A stretch of 64,000 bases of DNA, from assembly GCA_037143335.1 (NCBI GenBank), contig JBAWZA010000001.1:62001-126000 (forward strand), in the 5' to 3' direction. The notes below the pieces were generated by a model, which was not told the origin of the DNA, searched no databases, and was given only the letters and a program-made list of their open reading frames with translations. How positions within the stretch are numbered: the stretch's first letter is position 1; every line of letters begins with the position of its first letter. The position numbers and the translations under genes were made by a program. The stretch is from PALSA-1296 sp037143335 (lineage in GTDB: Bacteria > Bacteroidota > Ignavibacteria > Palsa-1295). Below are positions 51,285-60,651 of the stretch, piece after piece.

Positions 51285-51995
51285 TCACTCCCCCAACGTA
51301 AAATACTCTGGCGTCTCGGTATTGTGAAGTAAGATGGTCCCGGCGCGGACGAGGTCAACAAGAATTTTTGATGCGCGGCGGCGCGAGATGTTGACGAGGT
51401 CGGCGAATTCTTGAACCGTTATTTTCCCGTACTCTTCGAGATACTCGAAGAGTGTGCGCTCGTTGAATCCAATTGCAATTCGTAATGGCGGTGCGTCGGG
51501 TTGATTTGCGCGCATGACGTTCATCACTTCTTTCGAGGCTTGCATGGATTTATCTTTGACTCTGACAAATCCGATGCGCGTCCCATTCGTCACCCTTCTT
51601 CCAGATGAATCATACTCAACAAGTGTGTGAGGCTTATGCGAACTTTGCTCGACAGTTACGGCGATGATATCTGTATGACCGCCGAACGGAATAATATCGC
51701 ACCGAATATCAATCGGAGGTTCGCAAAGGAATTGACTTACGTGTTCGATCTCACTAATTTCCGATTTCTCGCTATCCAAACCATACACGCTTCCATCATC
51801 GTCAACCCCAAAAAGAATCGTCCCGCCTCTCGTATTTGCGAAAGCGATCATCTCTTTTGCAATTTTCTCAGGGGAGGAAAAATGTCTCTTAAATTCAACT
51901 TTCAATCCTTCGCCCTCAGCGATGAGCGCTATCGCGTCTTTGCGAGTCACTCGTTTGCCTGATGTGAGTTTCTCATCTAAAAATCCTTCGTACAT
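51285..51995 (-). CDS. AlbA_2 (Schlafen-like) domain protein with winged helix
   Basis: 236 residues. The N-terminal AlbA_2 domain has EGEGLKVEFKRHFSSPEKIA, then MIAFANTRGGTILFGVDDDG and further IIAVTVEQSSHKPHTLVEYD. A C-terminal winged helix (~180-236) has KITVQEFADLVNISRRRASK. These are usually putative transcription regulators or nucleic-acid-binding proteins, sometimes within defence clusters. Its start overlaps the end of the next upstream lipoprotein gene by 19 nt. It is followed by the GIY-YIG gene, so the pair may be co-transcribed behind the parAB cluster. Confidence 0.78.
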   Translation of the reverse strand: MYEGFLDEKLTSGKRVTRKDAIALIAEGEGLKVEFKRHFSSPEKIAKEMIAFANTRGGTILFGVDDDGSVYGLDSEKSEISEIEHVSQFLCEPPIDIRCDIIPFGGHTDIIAVTVEQSSHKPHTLVEYDSSGRRVTNGTRIGFVRVKDKSMQASKEVMNVMRANQPDAPPLRIAIGFNERTLFEYLEEYGKITVQEFADLVNISRRRASKILVDLVRAGTILLHNTETPEYFTLGE

Positions 51996-52885
51996 ACAAA
52001 CACTTTTTCTTTCGTGAGCACGTAAAAATCTTTTTTATATACGCACAATGCAACTACTGGCTTCACTTCCTCTGGTAAAAGTATTCTGCCTTGATTCGAG
52101 AGGTCGGTGGCATTGTAGGCTCGGATAAAGCTCAACTCAGGATCAACGACATAAAGAATCTGCCCTGATAGGCAAAGCCTGATGGTCTCTGCATGATCGC
52201 ACTGAACGTCATGAATGGGGAAGAGGGCACTACTGAGCAAAATAATTCTCTTCGAAGCGGCATCGGCAAGTATTATGCTTTCATCCGTAGTGGTTGCGAT
52301 AGCGGAGGGGTTCATGCTTAGATCAGAAGTCAATCCGGAGTTGCTTATCCATTCCTGACTCCCTGAAGCTGGGCTTATCCGAAGCGCACGTTTATTTTCT
52401 CCGTCAATGATAGAATAATTTCCTGATGCACTCACAGATACACCTGAAGGATATCCAAACTTTATTTTTGAATCGCCGTTATGACCGTTGATGGTCGTCT
52501 GCCATGTGAGATTACGCGAGTAAATTTCGATGCGATGATTATTCTTGTCGCTAACCGCAATGGAATTTGTGAGAGATGCATCAATATCAATTGGTGAGTC
52601 GAATTCGTTATGCGCATTTCCGAATCCGACCACCGAGGTAATTAGTTTTCCCGTATCATCGAACTGAAATACACCAGGCGCATTTCTATCAACGACATAC
52701 ACTTCGCCGAATGCGTTAATACTTATGCTACGTGCATCAGCAAAATGTCCGAATGATTTCTGGACATGAAGTGAGCCAAGAAGGGTATCTCGCACGACCT
52801 TTGAGATTTGAGTACGAGGGGCTGAGCACGAGGTGCAAACTAGGAGACTAAAAACTAAACTGCACAGCAAGCCGCCACGGCTCAT
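51977..52885 (-). CDS. NHL-type beta-propeller lipoprotein
   Basis: 302 residues from the ATG at 52885; a longer reading from 52969 is unlikely. Signal II peptide with lipobox VCTSC (Cys20). NHL-like repeats: SFGHFADARSISINAFGEVY, QFDDTGKLITSVVGFG, SVAVSDKNNHRIEIYSRN-like (ITNSIAVSDKNNHRIEIYSR) and IRLCLSGQILYVVDPELS. It is probably an envelope-associated propeller scaffold. Its first 38 nt overlap the end of the DUF5683 gene, a compact arrangement that suggests coupled translation. Confidence 0.68.
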   Translation of the reverse strand: MSRGGLLCSLVFSLLVCTSCSAPRTQISKVVRDTLLGSLHVQKSFGHFADARSISINAFGEVYVVDRNAPGVFQFDDTGKLITSVVGFGNAHNEFDSPIDIDASLTNSIAVSDKNNHRIEIYSRNLTWQTTINGHNGDSKIKFGYPSGVSVSASGNYSIIDGENKRALRISPASGSQEWISNSGLTSDLSMNPSAIATTTDESIILADAASKRIILLSSALFPIHDVQCDHAETIRLCLSGQILYVVDPELSFIRAYNATDLSNQGRILLPEEVKPVVALCVYKKDFYVLTKEKVFVCTKDF

Positions 52886-53375
52886 GGTGATTCGCAGGTG
52901 GTGAAATGTATGCGCCTTGTGGTTCGGAAACATCAAAGTCAAATAAGTGAGCCGAAATATACGCATCAATCAGGTTCGCCATATAAAAAAGTCCGGCATA
53001 GATATACCATTTGTCCCGGTCGTCATGATAAAACTCACGTTGGTTAGTGTAAAGAGAGGCGCGAAAGGTATCACCGCGGGCAGTTTGATTTTTCACGGAA
53101 TCTACATCGGCTTGGTATCTGCCGTTCTGCACTGAAGCAGCATAGAAGCAGCCGACGATTGCACCTAAAAGAAAAGGAGCCTTATACCAACCGCCTGTAT
53201 AAATTTGTCCAGCACCGGGTACGATTCCGCTGAGCACCAATGCAACCGTCGGAGAGCGTTGCATCTGAAAATGGGAAGTGTCAGCGTTTTTTTTCTTAGA
53301 CGAATCTCGGAATTGTGCAACAGATGAGTTTGCAACAAAGAAGCTGAAGAGCAAAATAAAAAGGATGCGAATCAT
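52848..53375 (-). CDS. DUF5683 membrane protein
   Basis: 175 residues. Signal peptide ~1-20 (FFVANSSVAQF). A conserved core, TVALVLSGIVPGAGQIYTGG, then WYKAPFLLGAIVGCFYAASV, is the DUF5683 hallmark. A second hydrophobic hairpin (YIYAGLFYMANLIDAYISAHL) follows. The C-terminus (EPWRLAVQFSF) ends in an aromatic, suggesting an envelope protein. The function is unknown. The family is typical of Bacteroidetes. It lies 3 bp after the ridA gene, inside the parA-to-AlbA_2 run. Confidence 0.82.
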   Translation of the reverse strand: MIRILFILLFSFFVANSSVAQFRDSSKKKNADTSHFQMQRSPTVALVLSGIVPGAGQIYTGGWYKAPFLLGAIVGCFYAASVQNGRYQADVDSVKNQTARGDTFRASLYTNQREFYHDDRDKWYIYAGLFYMANLIDAYISAHLFDFDVSEPQGAYISPPANHHEPWRLAVQFSF

Positions 53376-53378
53376 GGA

Positions 53379-53756
53379 TCAGAGGACTCGTGCTATACAT
53401 TCGATTTCAATTCTTCCGCCCTTTGGCAATGCACTTACTGCGACGGTGCTACGAGCAGGCTTTGCATCTCCGAGGCGAGCACCATAAATTTCATTTACCT
53501 TCGCGAAGTCATTCATATCCGTCAGGAAGATTGTTGTCTTGATGATGGATGAGAAATTCGCACCACCTGCGGTGAGAAGTGCCTCAACGTTCGTGAGTAC
53601 TTGATGCGCCTCCTCTTCGATGGAGCCTGCCAGCATTACTCCCGTTTTCGGGTCAAGTGCAATCTGCCCAGAGCAGAATAGCAAGTTGCCTTCGAGGATG
53701 GCTTGCGAATAAGGTCCAATAGGAGCGGGTGCGTTTGGGGATAAAATTATTTCCAT
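53379..53756 (-). CDS. ridA: RidA-family imine/enamine deaminase
   Basis: 125 residues, full length. The YjgF/RidA signature is AKVNEIYGARLGDAKPARST, then VAVSALPKGGRIEIECIARV, with the Arg of PARS and Glu of IEIE that line the trimer's active site. The N-terminal PNAPAPIGPYSQAILEGNLL block is also typical. RidA hydrolyses reactive enamine intermediates from PLP enzymes. Its ATG overlaps the parB stop by one base (TAATG on the minus strand), so it is probably translationally coupled to parB. Confidence 0.94.
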   Translation of the reverse strand: MEIILSPNAPAPIGPYSQAILEGNLLFCSGQIALDPKTGVMLAGSIEEEAHQVLTNVEALLTAGGANFSSIIKTTIFLTDMNDFAKVNEIYGARLGDAKPARSTVAVSALPKGGRIEIECIARVL

Positions 53757-54712
53757 TAAAGTACTTCTTGTATATTCAGTAGCATCTCAGTAATGCGTTC
53801 GAGATCATCACTTGAGTAAAATTCGATTGCGATCTCGCCTCTCTCATGTTGTTTTTGGCGAATGTGTACTTGCGTTGCAAGTTTTTGCTTCAGACTATTT
53901 TCGAGCGGAATTAATTCCTCATTCACTTCATCCGCCTCAGTAACGGGCTTCATCGGTCTGCCCGATTTCTTACGCGGAGCAGTACCGTTTGTAACATGCG
54001 TATCCGAGGCGGCTTTCCTGGCGAGTTCTTCTAACTTGCGGACGGATGACCCTTCACGAACAGCAGAGCGCCAAACCACAATTTGATGCGCTGCGTCTGG
54101 AATTCCCATAATCGCTTTCGCATGCCCCATGCCAAGCTCGCCCTTGCGGAGCGATTCCTGAATTTCGTCAGGCAATTTCAGGAGTCTCAAGAAATTTGAT
54201 ACTGTGGTACGGTCTTTAGCAATACGATCAGCGACTTCATCTTGACGCAATCCGCACTCTTGAATGAGTCGTTGATAGGATTCTGCTTCTTCGATAGGAT
54301 TTAAGTCTTCGCGCTGAACATTCTCGACGATAGCGAGTTCGAGCATCTTCCGATCACTCGGTACGTCAATAACGAATGCGGGAATTTCCTGCAGGCCAAC
54401 AACACGTGAGGCGCGGACGCGCCTTTCACCCGATACTAATTGATAAGACCCACCAGAAATTTTGCGAAGCGTAACGGGCTGAATAATCCCATGCTCACGG
54501 ATAGACTCGACAAGCTCTTGCAGAGCTTCGGTGGTAAAATCCTTACGTGGCTGAAATGGATTTGCGGAAATGCGGTCGAGGCTGACAAATGCCGTTCCCT
54601 CGAATGTACCTCCAAGCTGGGCAACCTCTTGAGCGACTTCCGTTGCCGTGGTTTCCGCTCCGGGTATCAATGCTCCCAGACCTCGTCCTAACGTAAATTT
54701 ACTTTTCGACAT
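53756..54712 (-). CDS. parB: Chromosome-partitioning protein ParB/Spo0J
   Basis: 318 residues. N-terminal ParB nuclease-like/CTPase domain: FVSLDRISANPFQPRKDF, IREHGIIQPVTLR and VSGERRVRASRVVGLQEIP (the GERRxRA CTP-binding motif). A helix-turn-helix (LRQDEVADRIAKDRTTVSNF, LRLLKLPDEI) binds parS. A basic linker with RKKSGRPMKPV leads to the C-terminal dimer domain. It follows parA on the same strand by 75 bp. I found no parS-like TGTTTCACGTGAAACA in the window, but degenerate sites cannot be ruled out by eye. Confidence 0.96.
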   Translation of the reverse strand: MSKSKFTLGRGLGALIPGAETTATEVAQEVAQLGGTFEGTAFVSLDRISANPFQPRKDFTTEALQELVESIREHGIIQPVTLRKISGGSYQLVSGERRVRASRVVGLQEIPAFVIDVPSDRKMLELAIVENVQREDLNPIEEAESYQRLIQECGLRQDEVADRIAKDRTTVSNFLRLLKLPDEIQESLRKGELGMGHAKAIMGIPDAAHQIVVWRSAVREGSSVRKLEELARKAASDTHVTNGTAPRKKSGRPMKPVTEADEVNEELIPLENSLKQKLATQVHIRQKQHERGEIAIEFYSSDDLERITEMLLNIQEVL

Positions 54713-54787
54713 AACACAACATCAATCTTAAGTCGTCGGAATAATCAACCGACATTTGTTATGGACTTCACAGATCACATCGTCCAT

Positions 54788-55567
54788 TTATGTTTTCTTA
54801 ATTTTCGGGTTCCGTGCAATCACTTCCTTCGATAGGTCCAAATAATTATGAGCGCCTGTGCTCCATGGGTCATAGATCACGACTGGTTGACCGAAGCTGG
54901 GAGCTTCGGATAGTCTTACATTTCTTGATATGACGGTCTTAAAAACTTTATTATCAAAATATCTTTGAACTTCACCGACAACTTGGTTCGATAACCTGAG
55001 CCTGCTGTCAAACATCGTTAGCAGCACGCCCTCAATGTCAAGACTTGCATTCAAATGCTTCTTGACGATATTGATGGTATTCAATAACTGCCCTAATCCT
55101 TCGAGTGCATAGTACTCGCACTGCACTGGGATGAGCACGCTATCAGCCGCAGAAAGAGCGTTGAGTGTGAGCAGTGAGAGAGACGGCGGGCAATCTATGA
55201 TGATGTAATCATAGACAGATTTGAGTGGCACGAGTGCGCGCTTCATTACGCGTTCACGATCGCTCACGTCAATGAGTTCGATCTCAGCTCCGACAAGATT
55301 TATGTGAGAAGGGAGTAGCGAAAGGCGCTCGACCTTCGTCTCGATAATGGCATCCTGAGCCTTCATCGAATTCACCAAAACTTCATAAATGGTCTTCGAG
55401 AGTGGTTTTGGGTCAATTCCCAATCCGCTTGTCGCATTTGCTTGCGAATCAATATCTACCAGGAGCGTCCGAAAGCCAGCAAGAGCGAGCGAGGCAGCAA
55501 GGTTCACAGCAGTCGTCGTTTTCCCGACTCCGCCCTTCTGATTTGCTATTGCGATTATCTTTCCCAC
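54788..55567 (-). CDS. parA: Chromosome-partitioning ATPase ParA/Soj
   Basis: 259 residues. Deviant Walker A KGGVGKTTTAVNLAASL at ~12-28 (Lys of KGG and KT), Walker B-like DYIIIDCPPSLSLLTLNALS, and ALVPVQCEYYALEGLGQL-type switch (VLIPVQCEYYALEGLGQLL). It forms an ATP-dependent gradient that moves ParB-bound origins. It is the first gene of a probable seven-gene minus-strand run: parA, parB, ridA, DUF5683, NHL lipoprotein, AlbA_2, GIY-YIG. parAB usually marks proximity to the replication origin. Confidence 0.96.
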   Translation of the reverse strand: MGKIIAIANQKGGVGKTTTAVNLAASLALAGFRTLLVDIDSQANATSGLGIDPKPLSKTIYEVLVNSMKAQDAIIETKVERLSLLPSHINLVGAEIELIDVSDRERVMKRALVPLKSVYDYIIIDCPPSLSLLTLNALSAADSVLIPVQCEYYALEGLGQLLNTINIVKKHLNASLDIEGVLLTMFDSRLRLSNQVVGEVQRYFDNKVFKTVISRNVRLSEAPSFGQPVVIYDPWSTGAHNYLDLSKEVIARNPKIKKT

Positions 55568-55718
55568 TCGATGTGATTTTCCCTGTTTATTTTTTTGAAG
55601 TCAGGGTATAACGATAAAGTATGCCGAAAAATTAAACATGACGATGGAATTGTGGTATTCATTTATGGGACACCTAAGTCACTGACTTCCTGTTGCATTT
55701 TTTCATCCGATAACCGAA

Positions 55719-57774
55719 ATGAAGTATTTTTTACTGCTTCTAATAAATAATAGAAGTATTCATCGCCAACAAATCTTCCGCACAATGGGAGCAGGCGAGT
55801 GTTGCTTCGGCGTCGCCGATATACGGTATCAAACAAATTCAAGACAAAGTCCTCGCATACGGCGAGGGAGGATTATTCATCTCGACTGATCGAGGAGATC
55901 ATTGGAAAGTGATCTGGTCCAACTCTGCGGTGAACCAGGTAGCCGTGCAGGATTCACTATTGTTTGCTGCAACAGATGCGCATCGAGTAATAGAAACCAT
56001 TGATTTTGGTCGCTCATGGATTGAGCTATCTAACGGATTGCAGGATGTTGATTTTCAATCAATCGATCTCCTTGGTTCACAAGTGATAGCAGGTGCTACG
56101 GATGCGATTTATTCTTCGGATTCTTATGGTGTTCAGTGGAAGCGGTTACCGATCACAGCATTTGGAAAGACTTCTGTTGTGATGTACGATTCAATCTTTC
56201 GTGTGAGTATTTGGGGTACGGGTGTATTTACTTCGACAAGACCGTGGGAGTATTGGTTTCAGGATTCGGGATATTGGGATCTCAGAAATCTTTCGAGCAC
56301 CTCCACCGATGTCTTTGCAACTGATGATAAGGGAAATGTACTTCGATGTAGCCGGAATTCTACCAAGTGGCATATCACTGCAATGCAGGGATTACAAACA
56401 ACGGCATTGGTAACAAACGGCGATAGCATCTATGTCGGAACGGCACAAGGTACAATCTATATTTCAAAAGACCGAGGTTTGCAATGGACTCAGATCGTAT
56501 CAATTTTACCGAAGGAAGCAATAACATCGATTTCCGTGATCGGGTCTGATATATATGTGGTGATGACAACACAGTTATTCCGCTCGTCAGACCGTGGGAA
56601 GAGTTGGACCTTGATTAGTAATGATATCTACTCCGCAACGCTGGTCGTTTCATCCTCAACAAAGCTTACGAACAGGATGTTTATCGGTACTAATCATGGT
56701 GTTTTCTACTCCGATGATGAGGGAGAGCATTGGATAACCACAAGTTTGACCGTCGGAGGAGTATATGCTCTCGCTTCTGGCGGTGATTCTATATATGCTG
56801 GTACGGAGAATGGAGCATTTGTCTCTGGTGATCATGGGAATTCGTGGAAGCTAATTGATACGAATAAGCATCAGAAGACTACGACATTTTATTTGAATGA
56901 TTCGGTTCTACTCGTTGGGACTGTTGACGGTATTGATCGGTATGATCGAGAAAATAACAATTGGCGATATCTTGACCATTCTTTCAAAGCCGAGACAGTT
57001 ACCTCAATTTCCCGCTCCAACGGAATTTATTATGCAGCAGTCATAGATTTGGTGGGATTTTCTCAGGTCTTTACGATTAAGACTTCCAAAGACGAAGGTG
57101 CCAGTTGGCAAAATAATTTTTCTCCGACGTACGCAGTTTCACACTTATTCGACTATCTATCAAAAATTTGTGGTACCTATAGTTCGTGTTATAACAATTT
57201 TGGAACGAATGCCAATTGTGCTGGGGGCACTTTAATTTCAAGAGACTTCGGGAATAAATGGTCTACATCCCAAGTTCCTGGTGCTGGCAATTGTGCCGCT
57301 ATTGGGGATAATATGCTTTGGGTTGGTTCAGATATCGGAATATTTCAGTGTAGTGCCACGACATTCGACTGGCAGAAACAGGATTCTGAATTGCCAGATC
57401 TTTCAGTTCAAAACATCTTCTTCTCTCCGCACTACATGTTTGCAGGGACATACAAACACTCCATTTGGCGACGACCCCTAAGCCAATTATCAGTTCTGCC
57501 AGAGAATGCTGATGAATTAGTGCTTGGCAATATATTCCCAAATCCGACTTCGAGTGAGATTGAAGTTTCATTCGTGCTACCGAAGGCTCAACTTATTTTA
57601 CTGCAAGCCTTTGATCTTGCTGGCACGCTCGTCGGAACATGCACTGATGCATATTACGAAAAGGGAAAACATAGCATCAAATGGGATTGCAAAAATTTGG
57701 AAGCGGGCAGTTATTACATTCGCTTGCTCACAAATTCTGCGAAGTGTACGAAGAAATTTATTTTGCGGAAGTAG
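55719..57774 (+). pseudogene. Sortilin/BNR-type propeller T9SS protein with apparent frameshift in the signal peptide
   Basis: The main frame is open from after the TAA at 55744 to 57774. A GTG at 55909 gives 621 residues, but that lies inside the first propeller blade (GEGGLFISTDRGDHWKV is already upstream). Going back, the frame reads FIANKSSAQWEQASVASASP with no start codon. An ATG at 55719 in another frame gives MKYFLLLLINN, a typical signal-peptide start. A one-base shift near 55747-55760 would join them. The body has Asp-box repeats (FRSSDRGKSWTLIS, FYSDDEGEHWITT, FVSGDHGNSWKLI) and a T9SS tail (NIFPNPTSSEIEVSF). Similar to the gene at 14022. Real mutation or assembly error. Confidence 0.7.
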
Positions 57775-58341
57775 TTATTTCCCTTGCAGGAGTTTCAACC
57801 ACATGAACGCCGCCACGACAAGTGAGTGCGTGATGTGTCCAGTGCGGATGAGGTCATCTACTTTATCCAATGGCTCTATACGGACGATGATGTTCTCGTG
57901 AACATCAAACTGCTGCTCTGCCTCTTTCTTCACATTCGTAATGAGATAAGTGAAGCACGAGTTCGTCAAGAATGCTGGATTCGGGAGGACTCTGCCGATG
58001 AGTTTTATTTCGCTCTCGGTAGTCGGCACAAAACCCGTCTCTTCCCGCAGTTCGCGAATAGCAGCGTCCTTGGGATCTTCTTCGTGTTCAACTAAACCGC
58101 CGACAATTTCAAGCTCGAAATTTTCTGAGCCATGTCTGAACTGTTCGACAAGCACAGCCTCATTCTCAGGAGTAAGTGCGATGACATTGATCCAATCGGC
58201 GGCTTCTAAGATAAAGAAATCGCCTGTATTATTTGTGCCTTCTTCATCGCGTAGTGATTTTTCTAGGCTGAAGATTCGCGTCTTCGCAAGTACTTCGCTT
58301 TTGCGCGTAGTCCACCGTGGCAGTTGAGAGTGTTTTTTCAT
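57775..58341 (-). CDS. Nudix hydrolase, ADP-ribose-pyrophosphatase type
   Basis: 188 residues. A complete Nudix box: GGLVEHEEDPKDAAIRELRE, then ETGF, which fits G-x5-E-x7-R-E-U-x-E-E-x-G-U. N-terminal KSEVLAKTRIFSLEKSLRDE and VIALTPENEAVLVEQFRHGS match the NUDT5/ADPRase subgroup, which cleaves ADP-ribose or related nucleoside diphosphates with Mg2+. The exact substrate is not set by the sequence. Its stop is convergent with the propeller gene ending at 57774, with no gap. It is divergent from the BamA-like gene at 58469, sharing a 127-bp region. Confidence 0.93.
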   Translation of the reverse strand: MKKHSQLPRWTTRKSEVLAKTRIFSLEKSLRDEEGTNNTGDFFILEAADWINVIALTPENEAVLVEQFRHGSENFELEIVGGLVEHEEDPKDAAIRELREETGFVPTTESEIKLIGRVLPNPAFLTNSCFTYLITNVKKEAEQQFDVHENIIVRIEPLDKVDDLIRTGHITHSLVVAAFMWLKLLQGK

Positions 58342-58468
58342 TATGAACGATGATAAACATTCAGAAGCGGTGTTGCGTGTCGTAGTTTTAGTAATTTATA
58401 GCTGTGGGGGTGAGAATTACCATAGTTGATGGGATTCTTCAACGGCAATTGCTTCGTTAGGAAGGGGA

Positions 58469-59977
58469 TTGTTACAAAGAAACACCATACTATCGCTACG
58501 CGCTGTAGCTACTTCGGCAGTACTTGTCTTGCTTTTAGCTTCACAAGTATTTTCGCAGAGTCGTTATGCTATTGCCTCAATCGAGATTCGCGGTGCAAGA
58601 GTGATTCCGACAACTGAATTAAGAAAGATGATTTCATCCGCGGTTGGCGATTCATTTGTGGCATCGCAACTTGAAATGGAAATCCATACCATTCTCCGTG
58701 CCTACGAAAGAATGAATTATCCACTTGCTACTTGTGAGATAGAAAAAATTCAACCGCGTGATTCAACTTCTATAGACATTATCCTCCGAATTCACGAGGG
58801 TGTCGTTCCGAGGGTTACCGATATCAGTGTGTCGGGCAATACAATCACTGATTCATCTATTTTTACCCGCGAATTTTTCCTCAATGAATTTCCACACTTC
58901 GATTACCGTGCAATCGAATCAAGTCGAAATAGACTGGCGCGATTGGGTATTTTCTCAGAAGTAAGTCAACCAGAAGTAAAAGCGATTTCTGACTCGACGA
59001 TTGGATTACGAATCAGTGTGAGCGAATCTCAAACGACATTCATTGACGGGATTCTCGGATACAATCCGCCAGCATCAGGAAATGTTGGTGGTTACTTGAA
59101 CGGATTTATCTCACTTGGGTTTTTGAATATTGCAGGAAGTGCTCGTAGAGCAACGCTGGATTATAGAAGAGAGACTCCCTCAACACAAGAAATATCTGCA
59201 ACGTATCAAGAGCCGTGGATTTTCAATGTACCCATAAATGCAAGTATCTCATTTCACGAGCGCGATGAAGATAGCATTTATACTCGGACAAGTTTCGGAA
59301 TCGAGCCTTCATTTTTTTTATCGAATGGGGTAGAGATCAGAGCGAGTGGGAGTTATGACAATATCGTGCCTGGCTCAGCGCATCTCGTGAGTTCGAGTCA
59401 CACTTATTCCATTGGCTTAGAGGGAGTTTATGATTCGCGTGATAATATCGCTTCACCTCGCAACGGTTTTCTTGTCTCAATCGGAGGCGGTATCGGCTCG
59501 AAATCGTCGGATAGTATTTCTGGTGGAGCGGCTTCCATACAATCAGTTCGCATCAGCGCACTCGTACCGATGAGTCATTTTTCTGAGAGACTGGTATTTG
59601 TACCTTCGATTGAAGTAAAGTTAGTTACGCTCTCGCATGGCAATCTTGATGAGAGCGATCTTTTTCGTGTAGGTGGATTGCGATCACTTCGGGGATACTA
59701 TGAATCCGAATTTCATATTTCGCAATATGCAATCGTTCATGCCGAAGAGCGACTCATCACAGGGCATTCATCTTTCATTGGAATATTTGTTGACTACGGT
59801 TATCTCCATAGAACGCAGACCCCGATGCTCGCTGGACAAACACTCTATCCACTTGGTTATGGTGTGAGTTTGCAATTCGATACACAACTCGGACTCTTGA
59901 GTGCAAGTATCGGGCTTGCGAAGAATGAAACACTCGACCGTGCGAAATTACATTTCGGAATTGCAAAAGGATTTTAG
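58469..59977 (+). CDS. BamA/TamA-like outer-membrane assembly protein (Omp85 family)
   Basis: 502 residues from a TTG at 58469 preceded by AGGAAGGGG, one of the few good Shine-Dalgarno-like sequences here. Signal peptide ~1-30 (LLLASQVFSQS). Two POTRA domains: ~33-108 (RYAIASIEIRGARVIPTTEL) and ~109-180 (VTDISVSGNTITDSSIFTRE). A C-terminal D15 barrel ~190-502 has LEGVYDSRDNIASPRNGFLV, VGGLRSLRGYYESEF and the terminal GIAKGF. The GLRSLRGY segment is the Omp85 signature loop. With only two POTRA domains it is closer to TamA/TpsB-like forms than to BamA. The rnhB gene follows 3 bp later. Confidence 0.85.
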   Translation: MLQRNTILSLRAVATSAVLVLLLASQVFSQSRYAIASIEIRGARVIPTTELRKMISSAVGDSFVASQLEMEIHTILRAYERMNYPLATCEIEKIQPRDSTSIDIILRIHEGVVPRVTDISVSGNTITDSSIFTREFFLNEFPHFDYRAIESSRNRLARLGIFSEVSQPEVKAISDSTIGLRISVSESQTTFIDGILGYNPPASGNVGGYLNGFISLGFLNIAGSARRATLDYRRETPSTQEISATYQEPWIFNVPINASISFHERDEDSIYTRTSFGIEPSFFLSNGVEIRASGSYDNIVPGSAHLVSSSHTYSIGLEGVYDSRDNIASPRNGFLVSIGGGIGSKSSDSISGGAASIQSVRISALVPMSHFSERLVFVPSIEVKLVTLSHGNLDESDLFRVGGLRSLRGYYESEFHISQYAIVHAEERLITGHSSFIGIFVDYGYLHRTQTPMLAGQTLYPLGYGVSLQFDTQLGLLSASIGLAKNETLDRAKLHFGIAKGF

Positions 59978-59980
59978 TTG

Positions 59981-60646
59981 ATGAAAAAGAACGAGTCAAT
60001 ATCGTGGAGGCTTGAGCGAGCCTATCTTGCCGATGGCAAGTCCGCCATTATTGGCATTGACGAAGCAGGCAGAGGTCCGCTTGCTGGACCTGTGGTGGCT
60101 GCTGCTGTTGTGCTTCCGCTCACTGGAAAACTTCCGCGCAATTGCTTCGGTCTTGATGATTCAAAAAAACTTTCGCACTCCGAGCGCGAAGAGTTATTCA
60201 ACTTCGTCTGCGACCACGCTCTTGGGTATGGAGTAGGAATAATCGAAGCATCCGAAATTGACGAGATTAATATTTTACGCGCAACGATGAAGGCAATGAC
60301 ATTTGCAGTCAACGATCTGCTCACAAAATCGCCACTGATCAGACCAGATATGTTACTTGTGGACGGAAATTATTTCCGAACTGAACTGCCGTATCCCTTC
60401 CGAACAGTTGTTCATGGTGATGCGCACTCGCCAAGCATAGCCGCCGCCTCGATCGTTGCGAAGGTCACGCGTGATCGCATTATGGAAAAACTGCACGAAG
60501 AGCACCCAAAATACAACTTCAAACAAAACAAAGGCTACGGCACCCAAGCGCACAGAGATGCCATCGCCCAACACGGCAGATGCCCCGAGCACAGAAAAAC
60601 CTTCCTACTCAAAGAGGAGAGAGCAATTCAGTTAGAGTTGGGATAA
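59981..60646 (+). CDS. rnhB: Ribonuclease HII
   Basis: 221 residues from the ATG at 59981; a TTG three bases upstream is a weaker choice. Type 2 RNase H signature IIGIDEAGRGPLAGPVVAAA carries the catalytic Asp-Glu pair (DEAGRG), with a further active-site Asp in DMLLVDGNYF and another in VTRDRIM. The C-terminal NFKQNKGYGTQAHRDAI block is typical. It cuts the RNA strand of RNA-DNA hybrids and removes misincorporated ribonucleotides. It lies 3 bp after the Omp85 gene, so the two are co-transcribed. It is convergent with the T9SS gene ending at 60652. Confidence 0.96.
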   Translation: MKKNESISWRLERAYLADGKSAIIGIDEAGRGPLAGPVVAAAVVLPLTGKLPRNCFGLDDSKKLSHSEREELFNFVCDHALGYGVGIIEASEIDEINILRATMKAMTFAVNDLLTKSPLIRPDMLLVDGNYFRTELPYPFRTVVHGDAHSPSIAAASIVAKVTRDRIMEKLHEEHPKYNFKQNKGYGTQAHRDAIAQHGRCPEHRKTFLLKEERAIQLELG

Positions 60647-60651
60647 ACCCC

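Noticed and set aside
53756..55700. parS site or replication origin near parAB
   Set aside because: No 16-bp TGTTTCACGTGAAACA-like palindrome and no DnaA-box cluster were found by eye here; a mismatch-tolerant search would be needed.
58426..58617. Short plus-strand open frame overlapping the start of the Omp85 gene
   Set aside because: It lacks any family resemblance and overlaps the clear signal peptide of the Omp85 protein in another frame.
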